Source of the DNA: Clostridiales bacterium
GTDB taxonomy: Bacteria; Bacillota; Clostridia; Peptostreptococcales; Anaerovoracaceae
Assembly (NCBI GenBank): GCA_015243575.1
Contig: CP042469.1
Coordinates: 1,764,929-1,828,928, forward strand
Reading direction: 5' to 3'
DNA: 64,000 nt
Under the pieces are notes generated by a model that was given only the letters and a program-made list of their open reading frames with translations, had not been told where the DNA came from and searched no databases. Below, piece after piece: positions 26,810 through 36,158 of this stretch. Both the position numbers and the translations under genes were made by a program. Numbering within the stretch: the first letter of the stretch is position 1; each line of letters begins with the position of its first letter.

Positions 26810-27427
26810 TCAGCCACCCAAGGTGACATCCTGGACCTGATACCAATCCAACGCTTTAAAAAATTGCTCTGGTACGAAGTCCGGCCACAGCTCGTCCAGC
26901 ACATACATATCGGCGTAAACAGACTGTATCGGAAGAAAGCCGCTTAGCCTGCGCCTGCCTCCCCAGCGAATAATTAAGTCCATTCTGGAAATATCCTTTG
27001 ATGCCAATCCGCCTTGATGATTCAAATCCCATTCCCAGCCATAGTTTACGAGAAAATTGACTTTGATACTGCCTTCTCCGAATTTAACCCGATTGGTAAA
27101 TGGGATCAATTCTTCAGGAAAACAAGGCGAGTCAGCATTTCCCACCACCAGAAGCTCCGCATCCCTGTCTGCAAGATCCATTACCGCATCTACACAGGCC
27201 TTCTGAAACGCTTCCTTCTGGACGGCTGGTCTCTTTGTGTTGTCGGTTGTAAACCCGTAGAGAGTAAGTTCTTTTACCCCCAAATCCCGGCACAGTTCAT
27301 AAAGTTGGAATCCAGGGCTGACACCATAGTGGTATCCATCCTTTTTTTCCATTCCTTTTCCTACTGCCCATCTACGGTTACCGTCAGGTATTACACCGAT
27401 ATGGTCGGGAATTCTTTTAAATTTCAT
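26810..27427 (-). CDS. Undecaprenyl diphosphate synthase family protein
   Basis: A 206-residue cis-prenyltransferase-like protein, shorter than the usual 230-250. The catalytic opening IPDGNRRWA is intact (Asp in position to bind Mg-diphosphate). LTLYGFTTDNTKRP corresponds to the FSTENWKRP region, and MDLIIRWGGRRRLSGFLPIQ with DELWPDF matches the C-terminal RxGGxxRLSxFLxWQ and LWPDF motifs. The middle is compressed and divergent, so it may be a paralogue rather than the essential UppS. The start is the ATG at 27427; the longer frame to 27490 has no better site. It follows namA on the same strand. Confidence 0.72.
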   Translation of the reverse strand: MKFKRIPDHIGVIPDGNRRWAVGKGMEKKDGYHYGVSPGFQLYELCRDLGVKELTLYGFTTDNTKRPAVQKEAFQKACVDAVMDLADRDAELLVVGNADSPCFPEELIPFTNRVKFGEGSIKVNFLVNYGWEWDLNHQGGLASKDISRMDLIIRWGGRRRLSGFLPIQSVYADMYVLDELWPDFVPEQFFKALDWYQVQDVTLGG

Positions 27428-27501
27428 TCCCTTTTGCCCCCCGATTTCTGTCATATCTCTAATGGTACACGTCACCCCCTTTCTGCACAATTTCTCTTAT
27501 A

Positions 27502-28530
27502 TTATTTTCTGGGTTTTGCTCGTTCATACTGCTTGGGCCAAGAAACATCACAATTCAGCTCATGTGCCGCATAAAAAGGCCAGTATGGATTTCTTAGCAG
27601 CTCACGCCCCAGATAGACAAGTTCTCCTTTTCCCTCCTGCAGTATACTCTCGGCTTCTTCTGCTTTTGTAATCAATCCGCCGCAGCTAGTCGGAAGGGAG
27701 GTAAGTCTTTTTATTTTCTCTGCATGTGAGGTCTGATACCCAGGATAGGTTTTCGGAACAACTGCAACAACCCCGCCGGTACTTACATTGACCGCGTCAA
27801 TTCCCTTATGCTTCACCAGATTCAGCATTGCCGCCAGATCTTCCGCTTTATTGCCTCCCTCCTGATAATCCTCTGCACTGATACGAACCTCAATCGGTTT
27901 TTCAGCAGACCATACCTCACGAACCGCATCCAAAACTTCCCCCAAGAAACGTACCCTATTCTCATAGCTGCCACCGTACTCATCGGTCCTTTTATTGGTT
28001 AGCGGAGACAGAAACTCACTGAGCAGGTAGCCATGCGCAGCATGGATCTGAATCAGGTCAAATCCAGCTTTATCCGCCCGTATTGCCGCATTTTTGAATT
28101 CCATTACCGTATTAGCAATATCCTGCTTCGTCATCTCTCTTGGTACCGTTCCTCCCTCCTCGTAGGGAATAGGGGAGGGTGCTTCAATCTGCATACCCTT
28201 GGCTTCGCACTTCCTTCCGCCATGATTGATCTGAATTGCTGCCATTGCGCCTCCATCGTGGATAGCTGACACAATTCTAGACAAGCCTTCGATATGAGAA
28301 TCATCCCATATTCCCAAATCGTTTGAGGTCAATCTGCCTTCGGGCGCTATTCCTGTTGCCTCTACTGTAATCAGGCCTGACCCCCCTACCGCTCTTGATC
28401 CGTAGTGTACCACATGCCAATCGGTAACCAGGCCAGTTTCAGGTGCGCAATACATACACATTGGCGGCATGACAATCCGGTTTTTGAAGGTTAGGTTTTT
28501 GATTTGATACTCGGTAAAGAGCTTTTTCAT
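27502..28530 (-). CDS. namA: NADPH dehydrogenase, Old Yellow Enzyme family
   Basis: A 342-residue FMN-dependent ene-reductase of the YqjM/NamA group. Visible landmarks are KNRIVMPPMCMY (FMN-binding Met/Cys typical of the thermophilic-like OYE class), QINHGGRKCE, FDLIQIHAAHGYLLSEFLSPLTNKRTDEYGG with the substrate-binding His pair, and VYLGRELLRNPYW near the end. It reduces activated C=C bonds of unsaturated aldehydes, ketones or nitro compounds with NADPH. It is upstream of the UppS-like gene by 74 bp on the same strand. Confidence 0.92.
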   Translation of the reverse strand: MKKLFTEYQIKNLTFKNRIVMPPMCMYCAPETGLVTDWHVVHYGSRAVGGSGLITVEATGIAPEGRLTSNDLGIWDDSHIEGLSRIVSAIHDGGAMAAIQINHGGRKCEAKGMQIEAPSPIPYEEGGTVPREMTKQDIANTVMEFKNAAIRADKAGFDLIQIHAAHGYLLSEFLSPLTNKRTDEYGGSYENRVRFLGEVLDAVREVWSAEKPIEVRISAEDYQEGGNKAEDLAAMLNLVKHKGIDAVNVSTGGVVAVVPKTYPGYQTSHAEKIKRLTSLPTSCGGLITKAEEAESILQEGKGELVYLGRELLRNPYWPFYAAHELNCDVSWPKQYERAKPRK

Positions 28531-28723
28531 AATGAGTCATTCCCCCTTTACGTTTTAATATATTATAGCCAGTTTAGCGGGTTTGTAACAAATTTTCTGA
28601 CATTAATCTATCTCTATTTCTGTAACAGTTCCTTTCGTTATGAAAGTCCGCTGTGTTTTCGTGAATTCGGAAGTCTATATTATTTTGACACAGGTTCATC
28701 GTGATTTGTTCCCTGTATAAAGA

Positions 28724-30279
28724 CTTAGTGTAAAATTAGGACGGGAAAAATAAAGGAAATAAAAAAATAAGAGTGGCCTCATATGTTATGATGTTAATAA
28801 CCACAAAAACAAATAACGGAGGCACTCTTATGAACAATAGTATAACTGAAATTGCAGAATTAATCATCAGGAGTTTTGAGGAAAACTTCGAAAAGATGTT
28901 GATGGAAAAGAAGGATATCTCCGAATTTGTAATTGAGACTAAGAAAATACTGGACCAAGTAGGAACGATTCTAGCGAAGGAAGCGCTGGAAATGATGGAT
29001 TCTCTTGTGAAAGGAGATTCTCGTCGAAAGCAGAACTGGTATGTTCATGAGAAGGCTGCACCCAACACCCTTGCGACCATATTTGGTGAGGTTCATTATC
29101 ATAGAACGTACTACAAGCATAAAACCGAAACGGAATATCGATATTTATCGGATGAACTGATGGGAATCGACTCCTACGACAAAATGGATGTTGCCTTGAA
29201 ATCCAGACTGATTGAAGAAGCGATTGATACCCCGTACGCAAGAAGTGGCAGGAAAGCTGCCGAGACACTACAGATTTCAAGCCAGAGTGTTATGAACGCC
29301 ATAAGGGAACTAGGCCCGGTCAGGAATAACGAAGTGAAAATTTCAAGATCAAAAGAAACGCCTACAATTCTCTACATTGAAGCTGACGAAGATCACGTTG
29401 CGCTTCAGGCTGGCGGCTGTTCAGAACCAAAGCTTGTGTATGTGCATGAAGGCAGGACACAGGTCGGAAAAGAAAGGTGGAAACTGCAGAACCCGAGATA
29501 TTTCGGTGGAATGTACAGGAATCAGAAGAACTCTGGAACGAAGTAGCAGATTACATTGATACCGCCTATGACTATGATAAGATTGAAAAAATATATTTGT
29601 CCGGGGATGGAGCAAGCTGGATAAAGTCAGGAGCAACCATAATCAACAAAAGTATTTTCGTACTTGACCGATACCACCTGCACAAGGCGGTAAAAACAGC
29701 AGGAGCGCATATTGAAAACGCTGAGAGGGAAATATGGAGAGCCCTTAAAAGAGAAGACAAAGAATACCTAAAGGTCGTATTTGAAACCATCCTGGATGCA
29801 GCAGAAACAGAGACAAAGGCACAATCGGTGAAAGAAGCAAAGACCTATATCATGAATCATTGGGAAAACATTAAGTATCACTATTCCAAGGATTATTCGG
29901 GCTGCAGTGCCGAAGGGCACATTAGCCATATCTATTCAGATCGGCTCAGTTCCAGGCCGCTGGGATGGAGCCTTGAGGGAGTCGATCAGATGGCAAGACT
30001 CCGAGTCTTTGCTGAAAACGGAGGTAATCTATTCGATCTGGCGCTAAGAAAGAAACAAGAACGAATCAGAGAGACAAGAGCCATTGAACTGGACTTAAAA
30101 TTATGCAGAAAAAAGATACGAAAAGTCAGTGGAGAGACAATCGATAACCTGCCTGCTCTAAATTCAGGAAAGCGCACTCAACTGGCATTAGCATTACGAG
30201 GACTCAGGGGAATTTAATACAAGGTTTTAACAATGGGGAAACTCCAGCTTTATTTTTCCCGTCCTAACTTGACGCGATC
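28724..30279 (+). mobile_element. ISLre2-family insertion sequence
   Basis: The element is bounded by 32-bp imperfect terminal inverted repeats with a perfect inner core: AGGACGGGAAAAATAAAG (28738-28755) and its exact complement (30249-30266). It is flanked by a 9-bp direct repeat, GTATAAAGA, at 28715-28723 and 30280-30288. The distance from each direct repeat to the conserved core is the same (14 bp), which supports it as a true target-site duplication of the length expected for this family. It carries one transposase gene with a frameshift. The right end is 16 bp from the promoter of the preQ1-queT-queF unit. Confidence 0.88.
28830..30217 (+). pseudogene. ISLre2 transposase, frameshifted
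   Basis: The first part starts at the ATG at 28830 (ACGGAGGC upstream) and runs in frame to a stop at 29546; it matches the N-terminal half of ISLre2/UPF0236 transposases (ending ...NPRYFGGMYR). The rest of the protein continues in the -1 frame from about 29515 (ESEELWNEV onward, KIEKIYLSGDGASWIK, YHLHKAVKTAGAHIENA) to the stop at 30217. The break is near 29517-29530. No slippery heptamer is present, so a lost or gained base is more likely than programmed frameshifting. The copy is probably inactive unless complemented. Confidence 0.85.
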
Positions 30280-30295
30280 GTATAAAGATTCCACC

Positions 30296-30324
30296 TTGAA
30301 CAGTTCCAAAAAACGTGTTAGAAT
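30296..30324 (+). promoter_or_regulatory. Sigma-A promoter of the preQ1-queT-queF unit
   Basis: TTGAAC (30296-30301), a 17-bp spacer and TAGAAT (30319-30324) form a good vegetative promoter that ends 17 bp before the aptamer. It lies just outside the right target duplication of the insertion sequence. Confidence 0.7.
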
Positions 30325-30341
30325 ACCGGTAAAGAATAAAA

Positions 30342-30429
30342 GACAGTTCGAAATCCATCCTGTCTCTAAACAAAACTAGGAGTTGCTAATTTGCCGATAA
30401 AATCAAGCGCTTCAGAGCGCTTTTTTTTT
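30342..30429 (+). promoter_or_regulatory. preQ1-I riboswitch with transcription terminator
   Basis: P1 is GACAG (30342-30346) with CTGTC (30360-30364); the loop begins TTC as in class I preQ1 aptamers, and the A-rich tail ends AACTAGGAG (to 30382), whose GGA can pair with TCC in the loop to make the H-type pseudoknot. A strong hairpin AAGCGCT-tcag-AGCGCTT followed by eight T (30405-30429) is the expression platform. Both genes downstream concern queuosine precursors, which fits. High preQ1 should lower expression. Confidence 0.85.
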
Positions 30430-30574
30430 ACATCTGGGGACAATTTCCCATCAGATGAAATGGAGAGTGCAAAGGGGGCCTCCCTGCCCATAAAGTAGCG
30501 TGCTCAGGCTGCTTGCAACGTTTGATCGGATGGTTCTTCGCTTCTTTTATGTATGAATGAAAGGAGCATTTTTT

Positions 30575-31060
30575 ATGCCTGGAATCAAATTTTTAACAAC
30601 AAAACAAATTACCATTTCCGCTATCGTTATCGCGGCATACATTGCCGTAATGTTTACCACTCAAAGTTTTGCCTTCGGCCAATATCAGATTAGAATTGCC
30701 ACGAGTATCTACGCTCTGGCAGCCATTTATCCATTTTTGATTCTGCCCATGGGGCTGGCTAACTTTTTAAGCAATACTTTGATGGGAGGCCTTGGCCTCC
30801 CTGATATGATCGGGGGATTCATTGCAGGAATTCTTACAGCTGGGAGCTGCTGGTATATGAAAAAGATCAGCGTTTATCTTGTCGCCCTTCCAATTCTGCT
30901 CGTCCCCACTCTTTTGGTTCCAATCTGGCTGTCTTATCTGCTTCAGGTGCCTTATCAAGTACTTGTTATAAGCATCGGACTAGGCCAGATTCTTCCTGCT
31001 GTAACAGGGGTTTTCATCGTAAAATATTTAGAAAAACCGCTGACAAGACTCACCAATTAA
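30575..31060 (+). CDS. queT: Queuosine precursor transporter, QueT family
   Basis: A 162-residue integral membrane protein of the QueT family of ECF-type S components. The sequence is strongly hydrophobic with about six segments, and the stretches FAFGQYQIRIATSIYALAAIYP and GLANFLSNTLMGGLGLPDMIGG match the family. QueT captures a 7-deazaguanine such as preQ1 or queuine for uptake with a shared ECF module encoded elsewhere. The ATG at 30575 has AAGGAG 8 bases upstream. It is under the preQ1 riboswitch and 57 bp upstream of queF. A longer frame from 30557 is less likely. Confidence 0.9.
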   Translation: MPGIKFLTTKQITISAIVIAAYIAVMFTTQSFAFGQYQIRIATSIYALAAIYPFLILPMGLANFLSNTLMGGLGLPDMIGGFIAGILTAGSCWYMKKISVYLVALPILLVPTLLVPIWLSYLLQVPYQVLVISIGLGQILPAVTGVFIVKYLEKPLTRLTN

Positions 31061-31117
31061 CTAGAATAAATCGGTGCCCAAGAAACTAGACATTCAAAAC
31101 AATGAAAGGAAATCAGA

Positions 31118-31600
31118 ATGAATCAGATTAACGGGATTACACTTTTAGGAAATCAGAAGGTTGACTACCAGTTCTCCTACACTCCCGAAATACTGGAGAC
31201 CTTTGAAAATAAGCATCAGGACAATAACTACTTCGTGAAATTCAATTGTCCGGAATTCACAAGTCTTTGCCCCATAACCGGACAGCCCGATTTTGCAGTC
31301 ATTTACATCTCCTATATTCCTGATGTTCTGATGGTGGAAAGCAAATCCTTGAAACTATATCTTTTCAGCTTCAGAAATCATGGAGACTTTCATGAGGACT
31401 GTATGAATATAATTATGAAGGATCTCATCAAGCTGATGGATCCCAAGTATATCGAGGTATGGGGGAAATTCACCCCCCGCGGAGGGATCTCTATCGACCC
31501 ATACTGCAATTATGGCCGAAAAGGTACCGAATGGGAGACCCTTGCGAAAAATCGGCTGTATCAGCACGATATGTACCCTGAGAAGGTCGATAACAGGTAA
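31118..31600 (+). CDS. queF: preQ0 reductase (7-cyano-7-deazaguanine reductase)
   Basis: A 160-residue unimodular (type I) QueF enzyme. It reduces the nitrile preQ0 to the amine preQ1 with NADPH. The nucleophilic Cys51 lies in [12 protein letters not shown], the QueF motif is [15 protein letters not shown] (substrate and NADPH contacts), and [12 protein letters not shown] matches the C-terminal strand. The gene follows queT in the same riboswitch-controlled transcript. It therefore links uptake and synthesis of queuosine precursors. The start follows GAAAGGAAATCAGA. No other queuosine genes are in the window. Confidence 0.95.
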   Translation: MNQINGITLLGNQKVDYQFSYTPEILETFENKHQDNNYFVKFNCPEFTSLCPITGQPDFAVIYISYIPDVLMVESKSLKLYLFSFRNHGDFHEDCMNIIMKDLIKLMDPKYIEVWGKFTPRGGISIDPYCNYGRKGTEWETLAKNRLYQHDMYPEKVDNR

Positions 31601-31626
31601 ATCAGAAGAGGCATACAGTTAAGCTT

Positions 31627-31659
31627 GAGAAGGCTCCGGAGAGGTTCCGGAGCCTTCTC
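31627..31659 (+). terminator. Long hairpin after queF
   Basis: GAGAAGGCTCCGGA (31627-31640) and TCCGGAGCCTTCTC (31646-31659) form a perfect 14-bp stem with a five-base loop. It lacks a T-run, so it may act as an mRNA-stabilising structure or a weak terminator between the convergent queF and flavin reductase genes. Confidence 0.6.
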
Positions 31660-31723
31660 CGATTCGAATCAGTTTCTTAATAGTGGTCTGTACAGCGAAA
31701 CAATCAGCCGCTGATGGTTTTAA

Positions 31724-32269
31724 TTATTTATTTCCGCTGCATGCTGTAAATATGGTACCGATTCGACTCTTCAGGTCAAAGTATCCATGATTCATTAATA
31801 CGATTGGATCTACTTTCAGTCCGTCAGGCTTTTCGCCAGACAAACAATCCTCCTTTGCATAGACCGCAACGATCTCCCCAAGGAACATGGTGAAATCAAA
31901 GATAGGGATGGTTTGAGTTACTTTGCAAAGGTAATTTACCGGACAGGCACAGATCATGGGTGCAGTTCCCGCTTCGTCATAGAAGGATTCGAAAACCTGA
32001 GACTTATCGGCTTGGTTTCCCGAGACTGTGCCGCAATAATCCGTTTTTTCAACCTGATCAGAGGATGGAATATTCACCGAAAAAAATCCGCTTTCCAACA
32101 CTCCCTTTGTCGTGCAATGGGAGTTTTTCAGTGAAATATAGAGAACCGGTTTCTGGCTGACAACACCGTATGCTCCGATTGTTGCGTAGTTTGGCTTGCC
32201 ATCAACAATTGCACCAGCCAGGACAGCGATATAAGGGCCAAAAGGTATGTTTGAGATCTTTTTTTTCAT
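31724..32269 (-). CDS. Flavin reductase family protein
   Basis: From the ATG at 32269 (AAGGAA upstream) this is a 181-residue split-barrel flavoprotein. The FMN-binding pattern is visible as NYATIGAYGVVSQKPVLYISLKN, then FFSVNIPSSDQVEKTDYCGTVSGNQADK. CACPVNYLC holds three closely spaced cysteines not shared with the other family member at 1789. It is related to FMN-binding oxidoreductases of anaerobes; the electron donor and acceptor are unknown. A 13-residue upstream extension is possible but poorly supported. Confidence 0.82.
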   Translation of the reverse strand: MKKKISNIPFGPYIAVLAGAIVDGKPNYATIGAYGVVSQKPVLYISLKNSHCTTKGVLESGFFSVNIPSSDQVEKTDYCGTVSGNQADKSQVFESFYDEAGTAPMICACPVNYLCKVTQTIPIFDFTMFLGEIVAVYAKEDCLSGEKPDGLKVDPIVLMNHGYFDLKSRIGTIFTACSGNK

Positions 32270-32472
32270 GATATTTTTTCCTTTCTGTTGATATAATTGT
32301 TGCAACATTAAGGAAATTATAGATGAGATTATTAAAAAGAAATAGACTTTTTCTTATCATTCAGTTATCATATAGATAGAGTATGCCCCTCAAGGCGTAC
32401 TCTCTTTTTGTTTTGCATGATTTCATAAGGAATAGGATTTTGTGCTTCTGACTATTTGCCTTCAAATTTGAT

Positions 32473-32650
32473 CGTCGGAGCAAAGCGAGCGGTCCCCTCC
32501 GGAGAATTGAATAAAAAGCGCCGTGCCTGTGTGTGAACCCGGCGGAAACCGTCCGAGCAAAGCGAGCAGCCCTTCCTGAGAATTGAATAAAAAGCGCCGT
32601 GTCTGTGTGTGTACCCGGTGGAAACCGTCGGAGCCACATGGATACTGTGA
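32473..32650. repeat. Two tandem 77-bp repeats upstream of the ileS 3' end
   Basis: CGTCGGAG or CGTCCGAG starts at 32473, 32550 and (partial) 32626, spacing 77 and 76 bp. Each unit carries GAGCAAAGCGAGC, GAGAATTGAATAAAAAGCG and a GTGTGTG stretch. The unit length equals that of the 16967 array, but the sequences are not alike beyond a TCGCTTTGCTC-like core. Short overlapping open frames here are repeat artefacts. Confidence 0.8.
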
Positions 32651-32699
32651 GCGACCGTGTTTCCTAGGGAACACACCTGACAGGCGCTTAACCTTTTTA

Positions 32700-35600
32700 T
32701 TAAATTCTTTCTACATCAATCCCCGTCTTATGTCCATTCAGATCATAAACAGTAAGCTCCGCGGCCGCCTCAATCAGATCCACAGCGAGGGTTTCCTTCA
32801 TGATGTAATCCTTATGCTCTGCCAGCGCAGCCTGAACCTCTTCATCCGCCTGATAAGCAATCTTGATCTGATCCATCATTTCAAAATCCTTCTGTTTTCT
32901 CAGCTGCTGAACCTTGGAGATCATCTCTCTGGCCAGACCTTCAGAAACCAGCTCCGGCGTTATAGTAGTATCCAGAATCGTAAAGATATTGTTTTCCATG
33001 GATACCGTGAAGCCTTCCTTAGCCGAAATTTGAATATCGATAAAGTCTCTCGCAATGGTGGTGTCTTCTCCGTCGATGCTTATGACAGCCTCGCCGTTTT
33101 TCTCCATCTGTTCTACGACGAGCAGCGGATCTGCCTTGGCGAGGGCTCCTCCAAAGGCTTTAATCTTCGCTCCAAGAGCAGGACCGGCAACCTTGAAGTT
33201 TGGCTTTAAGCCGAAGTTCATATATTGATCTAGCTGCTTCTCAAAAACAACCTCTTTCACATTCAGTTCTTCCGTGATCAGGTCCATCATATCGCCGATG
33301 AGGCTTTCATATTTGCCGTCCACAAGAATCTTTTGAAGCGGCTGTCTGACCTTGATTCTTTCTTTTTCTCTTGCACCTCGTCCAAGTCCAACCAAGGTTC
33401 TCACAAGATCCATTCTGGCTTCGACGTTTTCATCGATATATTCCTCTTTCGCCACTGGATAGAAGGAAAGATGAACTGATTCTTCACCTGTGAGCTTTTG
33501 ATACATCTCATCGGTTATAAACGGAGCAAAAGGAGCAGCCAGCTGCGCCAGACCCACAAGAACTTCATAGGTGGTTGCGTAAACTGCCTTCTTATCATCG
33601 GTGAGTTCTTCTCCCCAGAACCGTCTTCTGGCTCTGCGGATATACCAGTTGGAAAGATCCTCATTGACGAAGTCCTGAATCTTTCTGACGGACTTCATAT
33701 GATCATATCGGTTCATTTCCTCTGTGACATCCTTGACCAGACCATTGAATTTGGATAAAATCCAGCGATCCAGCTCCGGTCTTTGACTGTAGTCAATTGC
33801 AAATCCCTTCGGATTGATCTCATCCTGATTGGAATAAAGTACGAAGAAATTATATACATTTTTCAAAGTTCCAAAAAACTTGCTTACAACTTCGATCAAT
33901 CCGTCTTCGTCAAATTTTGTCGGTGACCAAGCGGGTGATACGTACAGCAGGTACCATCTGGTTGCATCTGCGCCGTATTTGTCAAAGAGCTGGAAGGGAT
34001 CAACGGTGTTGCCCTTTGTCTTGGACATTTTTTTGCCTTCTTTGTCAAGAATCAGGTCGTTGACAAGAACATTGCGGTATGGCGCTTTGCCCTTAATAAA
34101 GGTTGAAATCGCCAGCAGGGAATAGAACCAGCCTCTTGTCTGATCGATTCCCTCACAGATAAAGTCTGCAGGGAAAAGTTCCTCATCAAATTTCTCCTTG
34201 TTTTCAAAAGGATAGTGATGCTGAGCGAACGGCATTGCTCCGCTGTCAAACCAGCAGTCCATAACCTCAGGGATTCTGGACATGGTGCTTCCGCATTTTT
34301 CGCACTTGATATGAACATCATCCACGTAAGGACGATGTAGCTCAATGCTCTCGTCTATGGTCTCGATGGCCTTTTCTACCAGTTCTGCTCTGGAGCCGAT
34401 GGATTCTAGATGGCCGCATTCGCATTTCCAGATATTGATTGGCGTTCCCCAGTATCTGTTTCTTGAAATGGCCCAGTCATTGACGTTTTCCAGCCAGTTG
34501 CCGAAACGCTTTTCCCCCACGAAATCCGGGAACCAGTTCACTTCATTATTATTTGCCACAAGCTGATCTTTCAGCTTCGTCATTTCAATGTACCAGCTGG
34601 GCTTTGCATAATAGATCAGAGGAGTTCCGCATCTCCAGCAATGGGGATAGTTATGCTCCATCTTCTCCTTAGCATAGATCTTGTCCTCGGATGCCAGCCA
34701 CTTGATGATGTCCACATCAAGATTGGGGTCGAGAACAAATCTGCCCGCCCATGGAGTTTCTGTATAGTTTCCCTGCTCATCCACAGGATTTGGTACAGGA
34801 AGATCATATCTTCTGCCTGTATTGTAGTCGTCTTCTCCGAAGGCAGGAGCGGTATGAACGATACCAGTACCGTCTTCAATGGTGACATAGTCAGCACAGG
34901 TCACGAAAAAAGCCTTTTTATCCACCTGAATAAAGGGCATGAGTTGTTCATATTCGATGTGCTCCAGTTCTTTTCCCTTCATTTCCGCAAGGATCTGATA
35001 GGATTCTGCACCCAGCACTTTATCTGCCAGAGCCTTTGCAAGATAGTACACCTTGCCTTCTTGCTCTGCTTTAATATAGTCGATATCCGCACCCACGGTC
35101 AGGGCAACATTTGATGCCAGCGTCCATGGAGTTGTGGTCCATGCAAGGAAGTACTCATTGGCATCCTTGCGCTTGAACTTGGCAACAACCGTATTTGTTT
35201 TTACTTCCTTATATCCCAAGGCCACTTCATGGGAAGCAAGTCCCGTTCCGCAGCGCGGACAATAAGGAAGAATTTTATGTCCTTCATAGATTAAGCCGGC
35301 CTTGAAAAATTCTTTTAAAATCCACCAGCCGCTTTCAATGTAATTGTTGTCCAGTGTAATATACGGATTGTCAAGATCGATGATATAACCCATGCGCTTC
35401 GTCATTTCCCGCCACTGGCGTTCATAGGTAAATACCGATTCCTTGCACTTCAGATTGAATTCTTTGATTCCGTACTTTTCAATGTCCTGCTTTCCAGACA
35501 TCGAAAGTTGTTTCTCCACTTCTATCTCAACGGGAAGTCCGTGGGTGTCCCAGCCGGCCTTTCTCTTGACTTCAAATCCCTGCATGGTCTTGTAACGGCA

Positions 35601-35801
35601 TACGGAGTCCTTCAGTGTTCTTGCGATCACATGGTGGATTCCAGGCCTTCCGTTGGCGGTTGGAGGTCCTTCATAAAATACAAATGAAGGTTTTCCTTTT
35701 CTGGTCGATACACATTTGCCCAGCAGATCTTCTTTTTCCCACTGGTCTGCCTGCTCATTCTGTAGATGAGCAATGGCTTTTTCCGATAAATTTTCAAACA
35801 T
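32700..35801 (-). CDS. ileS: Isoleucyl-tRNA synthetase
   Basis: A 1033-residue class I aminoacyl-tRNA synthetase, full length for the clade that resembles eukaryotic/archaeal IleRS. The HIGH motif is PGIHHV (about residue 53 onward) and the KMSKS motif is KMSKTKGN near residue 600. The editing domain is present around TTPWTLASNVALTVG. The C-terminal region carries the extended anticodon-binding part. It charges tRNA-Ile with isoleucine and edits valine. No T-box leader is seen upstream; instead repeats lie there. RBS GAAGGATGATG. This version is linked to mupirocin tolerance in other taxa. Confidence 0.95.
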   Translation of the reverse strand: MFENLSEKAIAHLQNEQADQWEKEDLLGKCVSTRKGKPSFVFYEGPPTANGRPGIHHVIARTLKDSVCRYKTMQGFEVKRKAGWDTHGLPVEIEVEKQLSMSGKQDIEKYGIKEFNLKCKESVFTYERQWREMTKRMGYIIDLDNPYITLDNNYIESGWWILKEFFKAGLIYEGHKILPYCPRCGTGLASHEVALGYKEVKTNTVVAKFKRKDANEYFLAWTTTPWTLASNVALTVGADIDYIKAEQEGKVYYLAKALADKVLGAESYQILAEMKGKELEHIEYEQLMPFIQVDKKAFFVTCADYVTIEDGTGIVHTAPAFGEDDYNTGRRYDLPVPNPVDEQGNYTETPWAGRFVLDPNLDVDIIKWLASEDKIYAKEKMEHNYPHCWRCGTPLIYYAKPSWYIEMTKLKDQLVANNNEVNWFPDFVGEKRFGNWLENVNDWAISRNRYWGTPINIWKCECGHLESIGSRAELVEKAIETIDESIELHRPYVDDVHIKCEKCGSTMSRIPEVMDCWFDSGAMPFAQHHYPFENKEKFDEELFPADFICEGIDQTRGWFYSLLAISTFIKGKAPYRNVLVNDLILDKEGKKMSKTKGNTVDPFQLFDKYGADATRWYLLYVSPAWSPTKFDEDGLIEVVSKFFGTLKNVYNFFVLYSNQDEINPKGFAIDYSQRPELDRWILSKFNGLVKDVTEEMNRYDHMKSVRKIQDFVNEDLSNWYIRRARRRFWGEELTDDKKAVYATTYEVLVGLAQLAAPFAPFITDEMYQKLTGEESVHLSFYPVAKEEYIDENVEARMDLVRTLVGLGRGAREKERIKVRQPLQKILVDGKYESLIGDMMDLITEELNVKEVVFEKQLDQYMNFGLKPNFKVAGPALGAKIKAFGGALAKADPLLVVEQMEKNGEAVISIDGEDTTIARDFIDIQISAKEGFTVSMENNIFTILDTTITPELVSEGLAREMISKVQQLRKQKDFEMMDQIKIAYQADEEVQAALAEHKDYIMKETLAVDLIEAAAELTVYDLNGHKTGIDVERI

Positions 35802-35871
35802 TCTGCATCATCCTTCTTTACCCTCCTTTGACAAGGTCCAACACGGTTTGCAAAGGCAAATTTGCCCACTG

Positions 35872-35956
35872 ACGTTGCCTTTTTTCCCTGGCTTTAGCCA
35901 GAATGGAAAAACGGACAGCGTAGCAAGCATAGCTTGCGTAGGAGGCACTGCCGTTG
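35872..35956. repeat. Dispersed hairpin repeat, copy B
   Basis: Reads ACGTTGCC, a hairpin (CTGGCTTTAGCCAG), AACGGACAGCGTA, a second hairpin around GCAAGCATAGCTTGC, then GGAGGCACTGCCGTTG. The layout is the same as the element at 39935 and, in reverse, as the 16967 units. A further hairpin follows at 35959-35999 (AGCTTTTCG, CGAAAAGCT). It lies upstream of ileS. Confidence 0.7.
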
Positions 35957-36083
35957 TTAGCTTTTCGTTGGAATAGGATCACTATGCCAGCGAAAAGCTG
36001 CCTAGTCATTGAAAAAATTTGCCGTCTGCAAACTCATTCAGTTGACTTGGGAACCTGAGCGGATGAAATTGGAGCACCGGCAA

Positions 36084-36158
36084 GGCAACGGCTTTGCCTC
36101 CGACTCGCTTCGCTCCCTGCTGTCTGTTTTGCCGATCCAAGCAAGCTTGGGGCAAAAA
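36084..36158. repeat. Dispersed hairpin repeat, copy C
   Basis: A single copy of the unit seen in tandem at 16967: GGCAACGGCTTTGCC, CGACTCGCTTCGCTCCCTGC, then TTTTGCC and GGCAAAA around CCAAGCAAGCTTGG. It is in the same orientation as the 16967 array and is followed by another hairpin, GCGTTAC-tgggc-GTAACGC (36173-36191). Confidence 0.8.

Noticed and set aside
29477-29546. Programmed -1 frameshift in the ISLre2 transposase
   Set aside because: No X-XXY-YYZ slippery heptamer is in the overlap, and ISLre2 transposases are normally one frame.
32361-32676. Several 70-92 codon minus-strand frames
   Set aside because: They are made of the two tandem repeats and have no plausible ribosome binding site.
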